From Citrobacter freundii ATCC 8090 = MTCC 1658 = NBRC 12681 (lineage in GTDB: Bacteria; Pseudomonadota; Gammaproteobacteria; Enterobacterales; Enterobacteriaceae), in NCBI RefSeq assembly GCF_011064845.1, contig NZ_CP049015.1, forward strand, positions 4,154,001 to 4,218,000: a stretch of DNA of 64,000 bases. The letters run 5' to 3'. How positions within the stretch are numbered: position 1 is the first letter of the stretch; each line of letters starts with the position of its first letter. The translations under genes were made by a program, and so were the position numbers. Shown one piece after another: positions 37,996 to 47,394 of this stretch. The notes below the pieces were generated by a model. The model worked only from the letters and a program-made list of their open reading frames with translations. It was not told where the DNA came from and did no database searches.

Positions 37996-38393
37996 TCTTT
38001 TACCCTTAACATTTAACATCATTAAACATTTAACGTTAAAATTTTACATAAACTTATTCTGACATACCCCTATAGTGGCATATTTCAGAAACAAATATAT
38101 GATTTCGATCATATAAACCAGCAGCTATGCCAATAGCTAAAACAGTTATAAAAAAATAAAACTCTGTCGACGAGATCACACTAAGCAATAATAAACATTG
38201 TCCTTAAAATACCTCACTCATACTATCCAGAAAACAATAAAAATTAGATTTTGTAGAATAATACACTTCATCAATATTTATATACCCACAATAAAAGTGA
38301 CATCAGTAGTACCATTTTCATTTTTAGCCATATCGTAAAAACATAATATATTCAGTGAAATTATATTTAAAGTTAATATAAGGAGATATATCC
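37996..38393. other. AT-rich 398-bp spacer upstream of assT
   Basis: The spacer is markedly AT-rich compared with its neighbours. It holds no ORF I can support and no tRNA or hairpin terminator. It separates the small membrane-protein gene from assT and must contain both promoters. The 20-base palindrome at 38096-38115 is its most ordered element. AT-rich DNA of this kind is a common target of H-NS silencing; that is an inference. Confidence 0.6.
38096..38115. promoter_or_regulatory. Perfect 20-base palindrome with an FNR-like core
   Basis: The arms TATATGA and TCATATA surround a TTTCGA centre; the inner TGAT-N4-ATCA matches the FNR consensus TTGAT-N4-ATCAA at all but the outermost base of each arm. 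It lies 101-120 bp before the small membrane-protein start and about 280-300 bp before assT, so the nearer target is the small gene. Confidence 0.5.
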
Positions 38394-40190
38394 ATGTTTA
38401 GACAATACCGAAAAACACTTCTCGCTGGCACACTCGCACTGACGTTTGGATTAACCGCTGGAAATTCGTTTGCCGCAGGTTTTCAACCCGCTCAACCTGC
38501 GGGAAAACTGGGGGCAATAGTGGTTGACCCATACGGAAACGCCCCGCTTACCGCACTGGTTGAATTAGATAGTCACGTTATTTCAGATGTCAAAGTCACC
38601 GTTCATGGTAAAGGTGAAAAAGGGATTCCTGTGACATATGCCGTGGGCAAAGAGTCACTCGCTACCTACGATGGCATACCTATTTTTGGCCTTTATCAAA
38701 AGTTTGCCAATAAGGTCACCGTTGAATATAAAGAAAATGGCAAAGCCATGAAGGATGATTATGTGGTGCAAACGTCCGCCATCGTTAATCACTACATGGA
38801 TAACCGTTCTATTTCCGATTTACAGCAAACGAAAGTTATTAAGGTAGCGCCTGGCTTTGAAGACCGTCTCTATCTGGTGAATACCCATACTTTCACCCCA
38901 CAGGGGGCAGAATTCCACTGGCATGGGGAAAAAGACAAAAATGCCGGCATCCTGGATGCAGGTCCAGCCGGTGGCGCATTACCTTTTGATATCGCACCCT
39001 TTACCTTTGTCGTCGATACGGAAGGTGAATATCGTTGGTGGCTGGATCAAGATGCCTTTTACGATGGCCATGACATGGATATCAATAAGCGCGGTTACTT
39101 GATGGGTATCCGGGAAACGCCGCGCGGCACCTTCACAGCCGTTCAGGGTCAGCATTGGTACGAATTCGATATGATGGGGCAGATTCTGGCCGATCATAAG
39201 CTACCGCGCGGCTTCCTCGACGCGTCGCATGAATCGATCGAAACAATCAACGACACCGTGTTGCTTCGCGTGGGCAAACGCGATTATCGCAAAGAAGATG
39301 GCATCCATGTGCAAACCATCCGCGATCAGATAATTGAAGTAGACAAGTCCGGTCGTGTGGTTGATGTGTGGGATCTGACAAAGATACTCGATCCGATGCG
39401 TGATGCGCTTTTGGGTGCACTGGACGCAGGCGCGGTATGCGTCAACGTTGACCTCGCTCATGCCGGTCAACAGGCGAAACTGGAGCCAGATACTCCTTAC
39501 GGTGACGCCCTCGGAGTGGGGGCTGGTCGTAACTGGGCGCACGTTAACTCCATTGCCTATGATGCCAAAGATGACTCCATTATTATCTCTTCCCGCCATC
39601 AGGGTGTTGTCAAAATCGGTCGCGATAAACAGGTGAAGTGGATTCTGGCACCGTCGAAAGGCTGGAATAAGGCGCTGGCAAGCAAGCTGTTAAAACCGGT
39701 TGATGATAAGGGCAACGCGCTAAAATGTGACGAAAACGGTAAGTGCGAGAATACTGATTTCGATTTTACCTACACCCAACACACCGCATGGCTCTCGAGC
39801 AAAGGGACATTAACCATCTTTGACAACGGCGATGGTCGTGGGCTCGAACAACCGGCATTGCCGACGATGAAATATTCCCGTTTCGTCGAATATAAAGTTG
39901 ACGAGAAAAAAGGAACCGTTCAGCAAATTTGGGAATACGGAAAAGAACGCGGCTACGATTTCTATAGTCCCATCACCTCGGTTATCGAATATCAGAAAGA
40001 CCGTGACACCATGTTTGGCTTTGGTGGCTCAATTAATTTATTTGACGTTGGACAACCAACCATCGGCAAGATCAACGAAATTGATTATAAGACCAAAGAA
40101 GTCAAAGTTGAGATTGATATTCTTTCAGATAAGCCGAACCAAACGCACTACCGTGCATTACTGGTCCGCCCACAACACATGTTTAAATAA
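38394..40190 (+). CDS. assT: Aryl-sulfate sulfotransferase (PAPS-independent)
   Basis: AssT moves sulfate from one phenolic sulfate ester to another phenol in the periplasm, by a ping-pong route through a sulfo-histidine, without PAPS. The 598-residue precursor has a signal peptide (cleaved at about residue 27, NSFA-AGF). With a 27-residue offset from the uropathogenic E. coli enzyme, all four known catalytic residues are present: His279, His383, Arg401 and His463. The structural disulfide pair is at Cys445 and Cys451 (LKCDENGKC). It is followed by dsbL and dsbI, the dedicated disulfide machinery for it. A GGAGATATATCC box precedes the ATG. Confidence 0.96.
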   Translation: MFRQYRKTLLAGTLALTFGLTAGNSFAAGFQPAQPAGKLGAIVVDPYGNAPLTALVELDSHVISDVKVTVHGKGEKGIPVTYAVGKESLATYDGIPIFGLYQKFANKVTVEYKENGKAMKDDYVVQTSAIVNHYMDNRSISDLQQTKVIKVAPGFEDRLYLVNTHTFTPQGAEFHWHGEKDKNAGILDAGPAGGALPFDIAPFTFVVDTEGEYRWWLDQDAFYDGHDMDINKRGYLMGIRETPRGTFTAVQGQHWYEFDMMGQILADHKLPRGFLDASHESIETINDTVLLRVGKRDYRKEDGIHVQTIRDQIIEVDKSGRVVDVWDLTKILDPMRDALLGALDAGAVCVNVDLAHAGQQAKLEPDTPYGDALGVGAGRNWAHVNSIAYDAKDDSIIISSRHQGVVKIGRDKQVKWILAPSKGWNKALASKLLKPVDDKGNALKCDENGKCENTDFDFTYTQHTAWLSSKGTLTIFDNGDGRGLEQPALPTMKYSRFVEYKVDEKKGTVQQIWEYGKERGYDFYSPITSVIEYQKDRDTMFGFGGSINLFDVGQPTIGKINEIDYKTKEVKVEIDILSDKPNQTHYRALLVRPQHMFK

Positions 40191-40213
40191 TCGCGTTAGA
40201 TTAAGGATTAATT

Positions 40214-40882
40214 ATGTCATCTAAATGGATTACTTCATTATTTAAAAGCGTGATATTAACCGCCGCACTTGCCTCGTCGTTTGCCGCCTCCGCTTTTACA
40301 GAAGGCACTGATTATATGGTTTTAGAGAAACCGATTCCTAATGCTGATAAGACGTTAATAAAAGTATTCAGCTACGCCTGTCCGTTCTGTTACAAATATG
40401 ATAAAGCCGTGACTGGCCCGGTTTCTGAAAAAGTTGCCGATCTCGTCACCTTCACACCATTTCATCTGGAAACCAAAGGGGAATATGGTAAACAGGCCAG
40501 TGAAGTTTTTGCAGTAATGATTGCTAAAGATCAGGCAGCAGGGATTTCATTATTTGATGCCAAATCACAGTTCAAAAAAGCGAAATTCGCTTATTACGCT
40601 GCTTACCACGACAAGAAAGAGCGCTGGTCAGATGGTAAAGATCCGGCCGCATTCATTAAAACAGGCCTGGATGCTGCAGGCATGAGCCAGGCAGATTTTG
40701 ACGCCGCGCTGCAAGATCCCACCGTTCAGCAAACGCTGGAGAAATGGAAAGCGGCATACGACGTCGCCAAAATTCAGGGGGTTCCGGCTTACGTCGTTAA
40801 CGGTAAATACCTGATCTACACCAAGAGTATCAAATCCATTGACTCCATGGCTGAGCTTGTCAGAGAGCTGGCGACAAAATAA
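40214..40882 (+). CDS. dsbL: Thiol:disulfide oxidoreductase DsbL
   Basis: DsbL is a strongly oxidising periplasmic DsbA-like protein dedicated to forming the disulfide in AssT. The 222-residue precursor has a signal peptide (cleaved near ASA, residue 27). The thioredoxin-type active site is Cys56-Pro-Phe-Cys59, the CPFC motif that distinguishes DsbL from DsbA (CPHC). The cis-Pro loop VPAYVV is present at about residue 195. It lies 23 bp after assT and 14 bp before dsbI, so the three form one operon. No ordinary dsbA substitutes for it in this window. Confidence 0.95.
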   Translation: MSSKWITSLFKSVILTAALASSFAASAFTEGTDYMVLEKPIPNADKTLIKVFSYACPFCYKYDKAVTGPVSEKVADLVTFTPFHLETKGEYGKQASEVFAVMIAKDQAAGISLFDAKSQFKKAKFAYYAAYHDKKERWSDGKDPAAFIKTGLDAAGMSQADFDAALQDPTVQQTLEKWKAAYDVAKIQGVPAYVVNGKYLIYTKSIKSIDSMAELVRELATK

Positions 40883-40896
40883 ACAGGGACGAGGCT

Positions 40897-41568
40897 ATGG
40901 TTTTCATAAAAGGATTGTGGCGGGACTTACGTACCACGCCGGTTGATACGCTGGTGAGATGGCAGGAACGGCGCTTTCTGTGGCTACTGATGGCCTGCGC
41001 GATGGGCGGGTTAATAATATTGGCCCACTCGTTTTTCCAAATCTATCTCTATATGGCCCCCTGCGAGCAGTGTGTCTACATTCGCTTTGCCATGTTTGTG
41101 ATGGTTTTCGGTGGATTGATCGCGGCAATAAACCCTAAAAATGTTGTTCTGAAGCTTATTGGCTGCATTGCGGCATTTTACGGCAGCATCATGGGCATTA
41201 AGTTCTCGCTCAAACTCAATGATATTCATCATGCGGTACATAGCCCGGATTCGCTGTTTGGCGTCCAGGGGTGTTCCACTGATCCGACATTCCCTTTCAA
41301 TTTGCCGCTGGCAAACTGGGCTCCGGAGTGGTTTAAACCCACTGGAGATTGCGGCTATGATGCCCCCATAGTGCCTGATGGCGTGGCACTCAGCAGTACG
41401 CAAAAGTGGTTTATCGATCTATACCAACAGTCTGAAGGCTGGTATCTGCTTCCACCGTGGCAATTTATGAACATGGCGCAGGCATGCCTGCTAGCCTTTG
41501 GCTTATGTTTATTGCTGTTGGTGATAATGAGCGGCGCATGGGCATTGAAACTGGCCAGGGCCAAATAA
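40897..41568 (+). CDS. dsbI: DsbB-like quinone reductase DsbI
   Basis: DsbI is an inner-membrane DsbB homologue that reoxidises DsbL and passes electrons to quinones. The 223-residue product has about five hydrophobic segments (family: four plus one extra). The first periplasmic redox pair is Cys56-x2-Cys59 in [13 protein letters not shown] second pair for the exchange is available in GVQGCSTDP and PTGDCGYD. The start follows GGGACGAGGCT. It is the last gene of the assT operon and ends at a strong bidirectional terminator shared with ribB. Confidence 0.94.
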   Translation: MVFIKGLWRDLRTTPVDTLVRWQERRFLWLLMACAMGGLIILAHSFFQIYLYMAPCEQCVYIRFAMFVMVFGGLIAAINPKNVVLKLIGCIAAFYGSIMGIKFSLKLNDIHHAVHSPDSLFGVQGCSTDPTFPFNLPLANWAPEWFKPTGDCGYDAPIVPDGVALSSTQKWFIDLYQQSEGWYLLPPWQFMNMAQACLLAFGLCLLLLVIMSGAWALKLARAK

Positions 41569-41582
41569 TTTGAGCAAAAATA

Positions 41583-41618
41583 AAAAAACCGAAGCCTGGA
41601 AGATGGCTTCGGTTTTTT
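41583..41618. terminator. Bidirectional terminator between dsbI and ribB
   Basis: AAAAAACCGAAGCC (41583-41596) and GGCTTCGGTTTTTT (41605-41618) form a 14-base perfect stem with an eight-base loop. T-runs occur on both strands, so it can end both the assT operon and ribB. Confidence 0.92.
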
Positions 41619-41650
41619 ATGCTTACCACAACTAACGTGGTAATAGTCTA

Positions 41651-42304
41651 TTAGCTGGCTTTGCGCTCGTGCGCCTGACGGTAAGCCACCAGGTCTTCGA
41701 TAGTCACCACCGCCATATTATGCTTGCCGGCAAATTCGATGCACTCTGGCGCACGCGCCATGGTGCCATCGTCGTTGGTCAGTTCGCACAGCACGCCTGC
41801 CGGTTTAAACCCTGCCAGCGTCATCAGGTCGATGGTCGCTTCAGTATGACCACCGCGGGTCAACACGCCGCCAGCCTGAGCACGCAGCGGGAAAACGTGC
41901 CCCGGACGGTTAAGATCGGAAGGTTTGGCGCCATCCTTAATTGCCGCACGCACCGTAGTCACACGGTCCGCAGCGGAAACACCGGTGGTCACGCCCTCTG
42001 CTGCTTCAATGGTCACGGTAAAACCGGTGCCGTAAGCGCTGGTATTATTTTCCACCATCATTGGCAGATCGAGCTGTTTTCGTCGGTCTTCAGTGATGCA
42101 CAGGCAAACAATACCGCTACCGTGACGGATGGTCAGCGCCATCTGTTCTACGGTCATGGTTTCTGCCGGGAAAATCATATCACCTTCGTTTTCGCGATCT
42201 TCATCGTCAAGCACCATCACACCGCGTCCTTCACGCAGCGCAGACAGCGCATGTTCAACACGTTCGAAAGCCGTACCAAAAGAGGAAAGTAGCGTCTGAT
42301 TCAT
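41651..42304 (-). CDS. ribB: 3,4-dihydroxy-2-butanone-4-phosphate synthase
   Basis: RibB converts ribulose 5-phosphate to formate and 3,4-dihydroxy-2-butanone 4-phosphate, the four-carbon piece of riboflavin. The 217 residues equal the E. coli length. The acidic metal-binding loop [16 protein letters not shown] is at about residues 33-48, and the active-site [24 protein letters not shown] stretch starts near residue 134 (given here in two parts: [10 protein letters not shown] and [12 protein letters not shown]). There is no fused GTP cyclohydrolase domain. An FMN riboswitch upstream controls it. Confidence 0.97.
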   Translation of the reverse strand: MNQTLLSSFGTAFERVEHALSALREGRGVMVLDDEDRENEGDMIFPAETMTVEQMALTIRHGSGIVCLCITEDRRKQLDLPMMVENNTSAYGTGFTVTIEAAEGVTTGVSAADRVTTVRAAIKDGAKPSDLNRPGHVFPLRAQAGGVLTRGGHTEATIDLMTLAGFKPAGVLCELTNDDGTMARAPECIEFAGKHNMAVVTIEDLVAYRQAHERKAS

Positions 42305-42370
42305 GGTAAAAAAACCTCACTAAAATTATGGTTACCAGAATCAGGGCAGTCTTAGGAGTACCGTCTAAGC

Positions 42371-42560
42371 GGCAAAAAAATAACGTGAGCGGGTCCATGC
42401 CCGACTGGATCGTTACTCTCTCCCATCCGGACTCTAACCGTCGGCCCCGGAATTACACCGGATCTGCTGACCTTTTTGCCGTAACAAAAAGCGCTCGCGG
42501 GCTTTCAACATCAGTTGATTTACCGCCGGTGGGGAATTTCGCCCCGCCCTGAGAATAAGC
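42371..42560 (-). ncRNA. FMN riboswitch (RFN element) and expression platform of ribB
   Basis: On the minus strand the leader shows the conserved RFN blocks: AGGGCGGGGCGAAATTCCCC near 42531-42551, CCGGTGTAATTCCGGGGCCG near 42437-42460, and GACGGTTAGAGTCCGGATGG near 42422-42441. They fold the FMN-binding six-helix junction between about 42411 and 42560. Downstream, a CGGG/CCCG hairpin at 42390-42403 is followed by a T-run complementary to 42371-42380, which forms the terminator. FMN binding is known to reduce ribB expression by premature termination and blocked translation. The element ends about 67 bp before the start codon. Confidence 0.93.
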
Positions 42561-42692
42561 GGGTTAACTATAACGCTATTGATTACCTTCATCAACGCCT
42601 TTACTCGTCTTAGCTTCACACAATTCTGGTTTATGCCTGTGCCAGTTCGCACTACAATAGGCAGCAACACGTACCAGTTCAGGGAAACCACA

Positions 42693-42989
42693 ATGATTGA
42701 CCCGAAAAAAATTGAGCAGATTGCTCGTCAGGTTCACGAGTCGATGCCGAAAGGGATCCGCGAGTTTGGCGAAGACGTCGAGAAGAAAATTCGTCAAACG
42801 CTGCAGTCACAGCTGACCCGTCTGGATCTGGTAAGCCGTGAAGAATTCGATGTACAGACTCAGGTTTTATTGCGCACACGTGAAAAGCTGGCGCTGCTTG
42901 AGCAACGTCTGACTGAGCTGGAATCGCGTGAAAAAACGGCAGAAGTTAAACCTGCCCCCGCGATCCCGTCAGTCGATCCGCAAGAGTAA
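42693..42989 (+). CDS. ubiK: Ubiquinone-biosynthesis accessory factor UbiK (YqiC)
   Basis: UbiK is a coiled-coil accessory factor that binds UbiJ and is needed for efficient aerobic ubiquinone synthesis. The start at 42693 ([16 protein letters not shown]) gives 98 residues (96 in E. coli). The frame extends upstream to 42579 without family support, and AGGGAAACC precedes the chosen ATG. The N-terminal amphipathic helix binds membranes and the C-terminal half ([20 protein letters not shown]) forms the coiled coil. The Ala/Pro-rich tail is poorly conserved. Confidence 0.95.
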   Translation: MIDPKKIEQIARQVHESMPKGIREFGEDVEKKIRQTLQSQLTRLDLVSREEFDVQTQVLLRTREKLALLEQRLTELESREKTAEVKPAPAIPSVDPQE

Positions 42990-42996
42990 AACGACA

Positions 42997-43019
42997 ACGG
43001 GCCGCAAGGCCCGTTTTTC
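42997..43019 (+). terminator. Rho-independent terminator after ubiK
   Basis: ACGGGCC and GGCCCGT form a seven-base stem with a GCAA tetraloop, followed by TTTTT. It lies seven bases past the stop and also in front of the convergent glgS. Confidence 0.92.
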
Positions 43020-43021
43020 TG

Positions 43022-43222
43022 TTAGTGTTCCAGTTCTAGCTTCCTGGCTTCCGTCGCCTGCTGGCAGTACAGCGCATAGCGTTTGCAAAACCAGCTTCGA
43101 TGTTCTTCATCCATGTTCCCGGTTATCGCCTGGATATCAACGGGATGGCCCTCAGCCTGCATTCTGGCAAAACTACGGGCCAGGAAATCGAAATTGTTCA
43201 TTGAATACATATTGCTGTTCAT
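43022..43222 (-). CDS. glgS: Surface-composition regulator GlgS (ScoR)
   Basis: GlgS is a small helical protein first linked to glycogen storage and later shown to repress flagella and type 1 fimbriae. The start at 43222 is seven bases from GGAGGG; an ATG two codons earlier is too close to that box. The resulting 66 residues equal E. coli. The sequence [17 protein letters not shown] is strongly conserved. In E. coli it is RpoS- and CRP-dependent; no clear site was recognised here. Confidence 0.94.
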   Translation of the reverse strand: MNSNMYSMNNFDFLARSFARMQAEGHPVDIQAITGNMDEEHRSWFCKRYALYCQQATEARKLELEH

Positions 43223-43411
43223 GAGCATACCCTCCAGTTATTGAATATCTGCTAAGGCCATATGCTTTTTCTAATTTCAGTATTTCCCTGGATACGAAGT
43301 TATTCTGTACATATTGTGCGCAAAAAAACCGCCTGCTTCACAGTTTCCTACGAAATCTAAGAGGGGGATGAGCCCCTTTTCGGATTAAAGACCAGGGTAA
43401 CGCATGTTATT

Positions 43412-43439
43412 GTAACTTCATGTAAAAGTAAGAGGTAAA
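43412..43439 (+). promoter_or_regulatory. CpxR-like GTAA repeats upstream of yqiJ
   Basis: GTAAC-N5-GTAAA at 43412-43426 matches the CpxR pattern GTAAA-N5-GTAAA at nine of ten positions, and a further GTAAA lies at 43435-43439. The group lies 50-77 bp before the yqiJ start codon. The assignment is by pattern only. Confidence 0.45.
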
Positions 43440-43488
43440 ACCATTACTTTTGACACGGACAGGGAACGCAGTAACAGGAGGAAACAAC

Positions 43489-44118
43489 TTGGTATTATTC
43501 ACGGATTACAACAGCCCCTACCTGTTTGCTATTTCATTTGTACTGTTGATTGGCCTACTGGAAATCATCTCTCTTATTTTTGGCCATTTTCTTTCAGGTG
43601 CGCTTGATGCTCACCTCGAACATTACGATGCCCTGACTTCCGGCAATATCGGCCAGGCGCTTCACTATCTCAATATCGGGCGGATCCCGGCACTGATCGT
43701 GCTGTGTTTACTCGCTGGCTTCTTTGGACTCTTCGGTATCCTCCTTCAGCATGGCTGGGTCACGCTGTGGCAAGCACCGCTCAGCAACCTGCTGCTTGCT
43801 CCGGTGAGTTTTATTCTTGCCGTCTTCGCCGTGCATTACAGCGGAAAAATCATTGCTCCCTGGCTGCCGCGGGATGAAACCACCGCCCTCGCTGAAGATG
43901 AATTTATCGGCAGCATGGCGATTATTACCGGACATTCCGCAAGTGCCGGAACCCCCTGCGAAGGCAAATTTACCGATAAGTTCGGGCAGACTCACTATGT
44001 GCTGCTGGAGCCTGAAGCGGGCAAAGAATTCAAAAAAGGAGACAAGGTGCTGATTATCTGCCGACTCTCCGCAACGCGTTACCTGGCCGAGCTAAACCCC
44101 TGGCCGACTGTTTTATAA
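43489..44118 (+). CDS. yqiJ: NfeD-like inner-membrane protein YqiJ
   Basis: YqiJ is a membrane protein of the NfeD-like OB-fold group that works with the flotillin-like YqiK; the pair has been linked to membrane microdomains and motility in E. coli. The start is TTG at 43489 after a strong AGGAGG box and gives 209 residues as in E. coli; the open frame back to 43450 is leader. Three membrane segments are visible (about residues 10-30, 65-85 and 100-120). The C-terminal OB fold starts near residue 143 ([16 protein letters not shown]). yqiK follows 23 bp later. Confidence 0.94.
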   Translation: MVLFTDYNSPYLFAISFVLLIGLLEIISLIFGHFLSGALDAHLEHYDALTSGNIGQALHYLNIGRIPALIVLCLLAGFFGLFGILLQHGWVTLWQAPLSNLLLAPVSFILAVFAVHYSGKIIAPWLPRDETTALAEDEFIGSMAIITGHSASAGTPCEGKFTDKFGQTHYVLLEPEAGKEFKKGDKVLIICRLSATRYLAELNPWPTVL

Positions 44119-44141
44119 TTTTATACAGAGGGATCTTATAG

Positions 44142-45809
44142 ATGGATGATGTTTTTGGCATGTTACCTTCATGGATGTTTACCGCCATTGTGGCGGTGGT
44201 CGTCTTAGTAATTATCGGGATTATTTTTGCCCGCCTGTATCGCCGCGCATCTGCTGAACAGGCGTTTGTGCGTACCGGCCTTGGTGGACAAAAAGTGGTG
44301 ATGAGCGGCGGCGCAATTGTCATGCCTATCTTCCACGAAATTATTCCTATCAACATGAACACCCTCAAACTTGAGGTGAGCCGTTCAACTGTCGACAGTC
44401 TCATCACCAAAGACCGTATGCGCGTGGATGTCGTCGTCGCCTTTTTCGTGCGTGTAAAACCGTCTGTTGAAGGGATTGCTACCGCCGCACAGACGCTGGG
44501 ACAGCGGACGCTGTCACCAGAGGATTTACGTGTGCTAATAGAAGATAAGTTTGTTGATGCCCTACGTGCCACTGCGTCGCAGATGACCATGCATGAACTG
44601 CAGGATACGCGTGAAAACTTCGTTCAGGGCGTACAAAATACCGTCGCGGAAGACCTGTCCAAAAACGGCCTGGAACTGGAGAGCGTTTCACTCACCAACT
44701 TTAACCAGACCGAAAAAGTCCATTTCAACCCGAATAACGCCTTTGATGCCGAGGGTCTGACCAAGCTGACCCAGGAAACAGAACGCCGTCGTCGCGAACG
44801 TAACGAAGTCGAGCAGGACGTAGAAGTTGCCGTTCGTGAGAAAAACCGTGATGCGCTGGCACGCAAGCTGGAAATCGAACAGCAGGAAGCCTTCATGACT
44901 CTCGAGCAGGAGCAGCAGGTGAAGACCCGCACGGCCGAGCAAAACGCCAAAATTGCCGCCTTCGAAGCCGAACGTCATCGTGAAGCTGAGCAGACGCGCA
45001 TTCTTGCCGAACGGCAGATTCAGGAAACAGAAATCGAGCGCGAACAGGCGGTGCGTTCCAGAAAAGTCGAGGCCGAGCGTGAAGTTCGCATTAAAGAAAT
45101 CGAACAACAGCAGGTAACGGAGATCGCCAACCAGACCAAGTCCATCGCTATTGCCGCCAAGTCTGAACAGCAGTCTCAGGCTGAAGCACGCGCTAACGAT
45201 GCGCTAGCCGAAGCGGTTCGCGCCCAGCAGAACGTAGAAACCACCCGCCAGACCGCAGAAGCGGATCGTGCCAAACAGGTGGCGTTGATTGCCGCTGCGC
45301 AGGATGCAGAAACCCAGGCGGTTGAACTGACCGTCCGGGCAAAAGCGGAAAAAGAAGCTGCAGAATTGCAGGCGGCAGCAATTGTTGAACTGGCCGAAGC
45401 CACGCGGAAAAAAGGTCTGGCGGAAGCCGAAGCCCAGCGTGCGCTGAACGATGCCATCAACGTGCTTTCCGACGAACAGACCAGTCTGAAATTTAAGCTG
45501 GCCCTGCTGCAGTCCCTGCCAGCAGTCATTGAGAAATCCGTTGAGCCAATGAAGTCTATCGATGGGATCAAGATTATCCAGGTTGATGGTCTGAATCGTG
45601 GCGGCGCCGTCGGTGAAGTGACCGCAGGTAACGTAACCGGAGGGAATCTGGCTGAGCAGGCATTATCCGCCGCCCTTGCCTATCGTACACAAGCGCCGCT
45701 GATTGACTCGCTGTTAAATGAAATTGGTTTGTCCGGCGGTTCGCTGTCGGCACTGGCCGATCCGCTGAAAAACAGTCCACAGCCTGTTGAGAAAACGACT
45801 GAAGAATAA
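44142..45809 (+). CDS. yqiK: Flotillin-like SPFH-domain protein YqiK
   Basis: YqiK is a bacterial flotillin-like protein (SPFH/Band 7 family) of the inner membrane. The 555-residue product has one N-terminal membrane segment (residues about 12-30), the SPFH domain (about 45-215), and a long Glu/Ala/Arg-rich coiled coil (about 215-440, with RRRERNEVEQDVEVAVREKN). Its C-terminal part is Gly/Ala-rich (GGAVGEVTAGNVTGGNLAEQ). The pair with yqiJ is conserved. A BIME follows. The sib antitoxin RNA genes known between yqiK and hldE in E. coli are absent, as the gap is only about 90 bp. Confidence 0.95.
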   Translation: MDDVFGMLPSWMFTAIVAVVVLVIIGIIFARLYRRASAEQAFVRTGLGGQKVVMSGGAIVMPIFHEIIPINMNTLKLEVSRSTVDSLITKDRMRVDVVVAFFVRVKPSVEGIATAAQTLGQRTLSPEDLRVLIEDKFVDALRATASQMTMHELQDTRENFVQGVQNTVAEDLSKNGLELESVSLTNFNQTEKVHFNPNNAFDAEGLTKLTQETERRRRERNEVEQDVEVAVREKNRDALARKLEIEQQEAFMTLEQEQQVKTRTAEQNAKIAAFEAERHREAEQTRILAERQIQETEIEREQAVRSRKVEAEREVRIKEIEQQQVTEIANQTKSIAIAAKSEQQSQAEARANDALAEAVRAQQNVETTRQTAEADRAKQVALIAAAQDAETQAVELTVRAKAEKEAAELQAAAIVELAEATRKKGLAEAEAQRALNDAINVLSDEQTSLKFKLALLQSLPAVIEKSVEPMKSIDGIKIIQVDGLNRGGAVGEVTAGNVTGGNLAEQALSAALAYRTQAPLIDSLLNEIGLSGGSLSALADPLKNSPQPVEKTTEE

Positions 45810-45819
45810 GAAACAGAAA

Positions 45820-45888
45820 TGCCGGATGGCAACGCTTACGCGTTTTATCCGGCCTACAACCTCGTAGGCCGGGCACCGCCATCCGACA
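45820..45888. repeat. BIME between yqiK and hldE
   Basis: Two facing REP units, TGCCGGATGGCAACGC ... TTATCCGGCCTAC and GTAGGCCGGGCACCGCCATCCG, fill the gap between convergent genes. Confidence 0.85.
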
Positions 45889-45901
45889 AACATTCCAATT
45901 G

Positions 45902-47335
45902 TTATTTATCGCTGTCTTTCTGGATCTTCTTGATGATATTGGTCGTTGAGCAGCCATCTTCGAAGTTCAGCACCAGCACTTCACCGCCGTTCGCCCATAC
46001 CTCTTTGCTGCCCGCAATATCTTCTGGCTTATAGTCACCGCCTTTGACCAGCAGATCCGGCAGGATGCCGGCGATCAGACGCTGCGGTGTATCTTCTTCA
46101 AAAGAGACCACCCAGTCGACGGATTCCAGCGCGCCCAGCACGATCATGCGCTGTTCCAGCGGGTTGACCGGACGCGTTTCGCCTTTCAGACGTTTGGTCG
46201 ACGCATCGCTGTTTACCGCCACGATCAGGCGATCGCCCAGCTTGCGCGCATTTGCCAGATAGGAAACGTGGCCCGCATGCAGGATGTCAAACACGCCGTT
46301 AGTCATCACCACTTTCTCACCGCGCTTGCGGGCGCTGGCAACGGCCTGTTTCAGCTCAGATTCGCTCATCACGCCAAAACCAGTATCAGCCCGACCACGC
46401 ACCGCGTTTTCCAGTTCAATCGGAGAAACGGTGGAGGTTCCCAGTTTACCAACCACAACACCGGCTGCAGCGTTGGCAAAATAGCACGCCTCTTCCAGTG
46501 TGTTACCCGCCGCCAGCGTCGCCGCCAGCACGCCAATTACCGTATCGCCCGCACCGGTCACGTCATACACTTCCTGCGCCTGCGTCGGCATATGCAGTGG
46601 CGATTTGCCCGGTTGCAGCAACGTCATCCCCTGTTCTGAACGGGTAATCAGCAGTGCGGAAAGGTCGAAATCAGCAATCAATTTCATGCCGCGCTCAACC
46701 AGTTCATCTTCGCTTTTGCATTTACCCACTACCGCTTCAAACTCAGACAGGTTGGGCGTTAGCAGCGTTGCGCCTCGGTAACGTTCAAAATCGGTCCCTT
46801 TCGGATCGATAAGTACCGGCACGCCAGCCTTACGCGCCAACGCAATCATCTGCTGCACGCTTGCCAGCGCGCCTTTGGCGTAGTCGGAAAGCACCAGAGC
46901 GCCAATAGAACCCAGCGCCTGATTAATACGCTCGTGCAGCGGCTGCGGATCCACGCCTTCAAAACCTTCTTCAAAATCCAGACGAATCAACTGCTGGTTG
47001 CGGGAAAGCACGCGCAGTTTGGTGATTGTCGGATGCGTCGGCACGGAAACGAAGTCGCATTTTACGTTCACATCCGCCAACGTTTTGCTCAGCGCACGCG
47101 CCGCGTCGTCGATACCGGTCAAACCCACCAGACGGGAATTTGCGCCCAGAGAGGCAATGTTCATCGCCACGTTTGCTGCGCCACCGGGACGTTCTTCGAT
47201 GGTATCGACCTTCACCACCGGAACCGGCGCTTCAGGTGAAATACGGCTGGTAGGGCCGTACCAGTAGCGATCCAGCATCACATCACCGACAACCATGACT
47301 CCTGCACGTTCAAACTCTGGCAGCGTTACTTTCAT
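45902..47335 (-). CDS. hldE: Bifunctional heptose kinase / adenylyltransferase HldE
   Basis: HldE makes ADP-heptose for the LPS inner core by phosphorylating heptose 7-phosphate and then adenylating heptose 1-phosphate. The 477 residues equal the E. coli length. The N-terminal ribokinase-like domain (about 1-318) has the anion-hole motif in [13 protein letters not shown] near residue 264. The C-terminal nucleotidyltransferase domain carries [14 protein letters not shown] (HxGH motif, about residue 350). It is the third gene of the ygiF-glnE-hldE run, 59 bp after glnE. Confidence 0.97.
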   Translation of the reverse strand: MKVTLPEFERAGVMVVGDVMLDRYWYGPTSRISPEAPVPVVKVDTIEERPGGAANVAMNIASLGANSRLVGLTGIDDAARALSKTLADVNVKCDFVSVPTHPTITKLRVLSRNQQLIRLDFEEGFEGVDPQPLHERINQALGSIGALVLSDYAKGALASVQQMIALARKAGVPVLIDPKGTDFERYRGATLLTPNLSEFEAVVGKCKSEDELVERGMKLIADFDLSALLITRSEQGMTLLQPGKSPLHMPTQAQEVYDVTGAGDTVIGVLAATLAAGNTLEEACYFANAAAGVVVGKLGTSTVSPIELENAVRGRADTGFGVMSESELKQAVASARKRGEKVVMTNGVFDILHAGHVSYLANARKLGDRLIVAVNSDASTKRLKGETRPVNPLEQRMIVLGALESVDWVVSFEEDTPQRLIAGILPDLLVKGGDYKPEDIAGSKEVWANGGEVLVLNFEDGCSTTNIIKKIQKDSDK

Positions 47336-47394
47336 TCCTGTCTCCTGAGAGATTCTCTGAGGGTCTTAAAATTTGCGCGCGATAATAGCACACT

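Noticed and set aside
37996..41568. assT region as a pathogenicity island or prophage remnant
   Set aside because: No integrase, tRNA, attachment repeats or phage genes are visible; only the AT-rich spacer hints at transfer.
45810..45901. Search for sib/ibs toxin-antitoxin RNAs between yqiK and hldE
   Set aside because: The 92-bp gap is filled by a BIME; no Sib-like sequence or ibs ORF is present.
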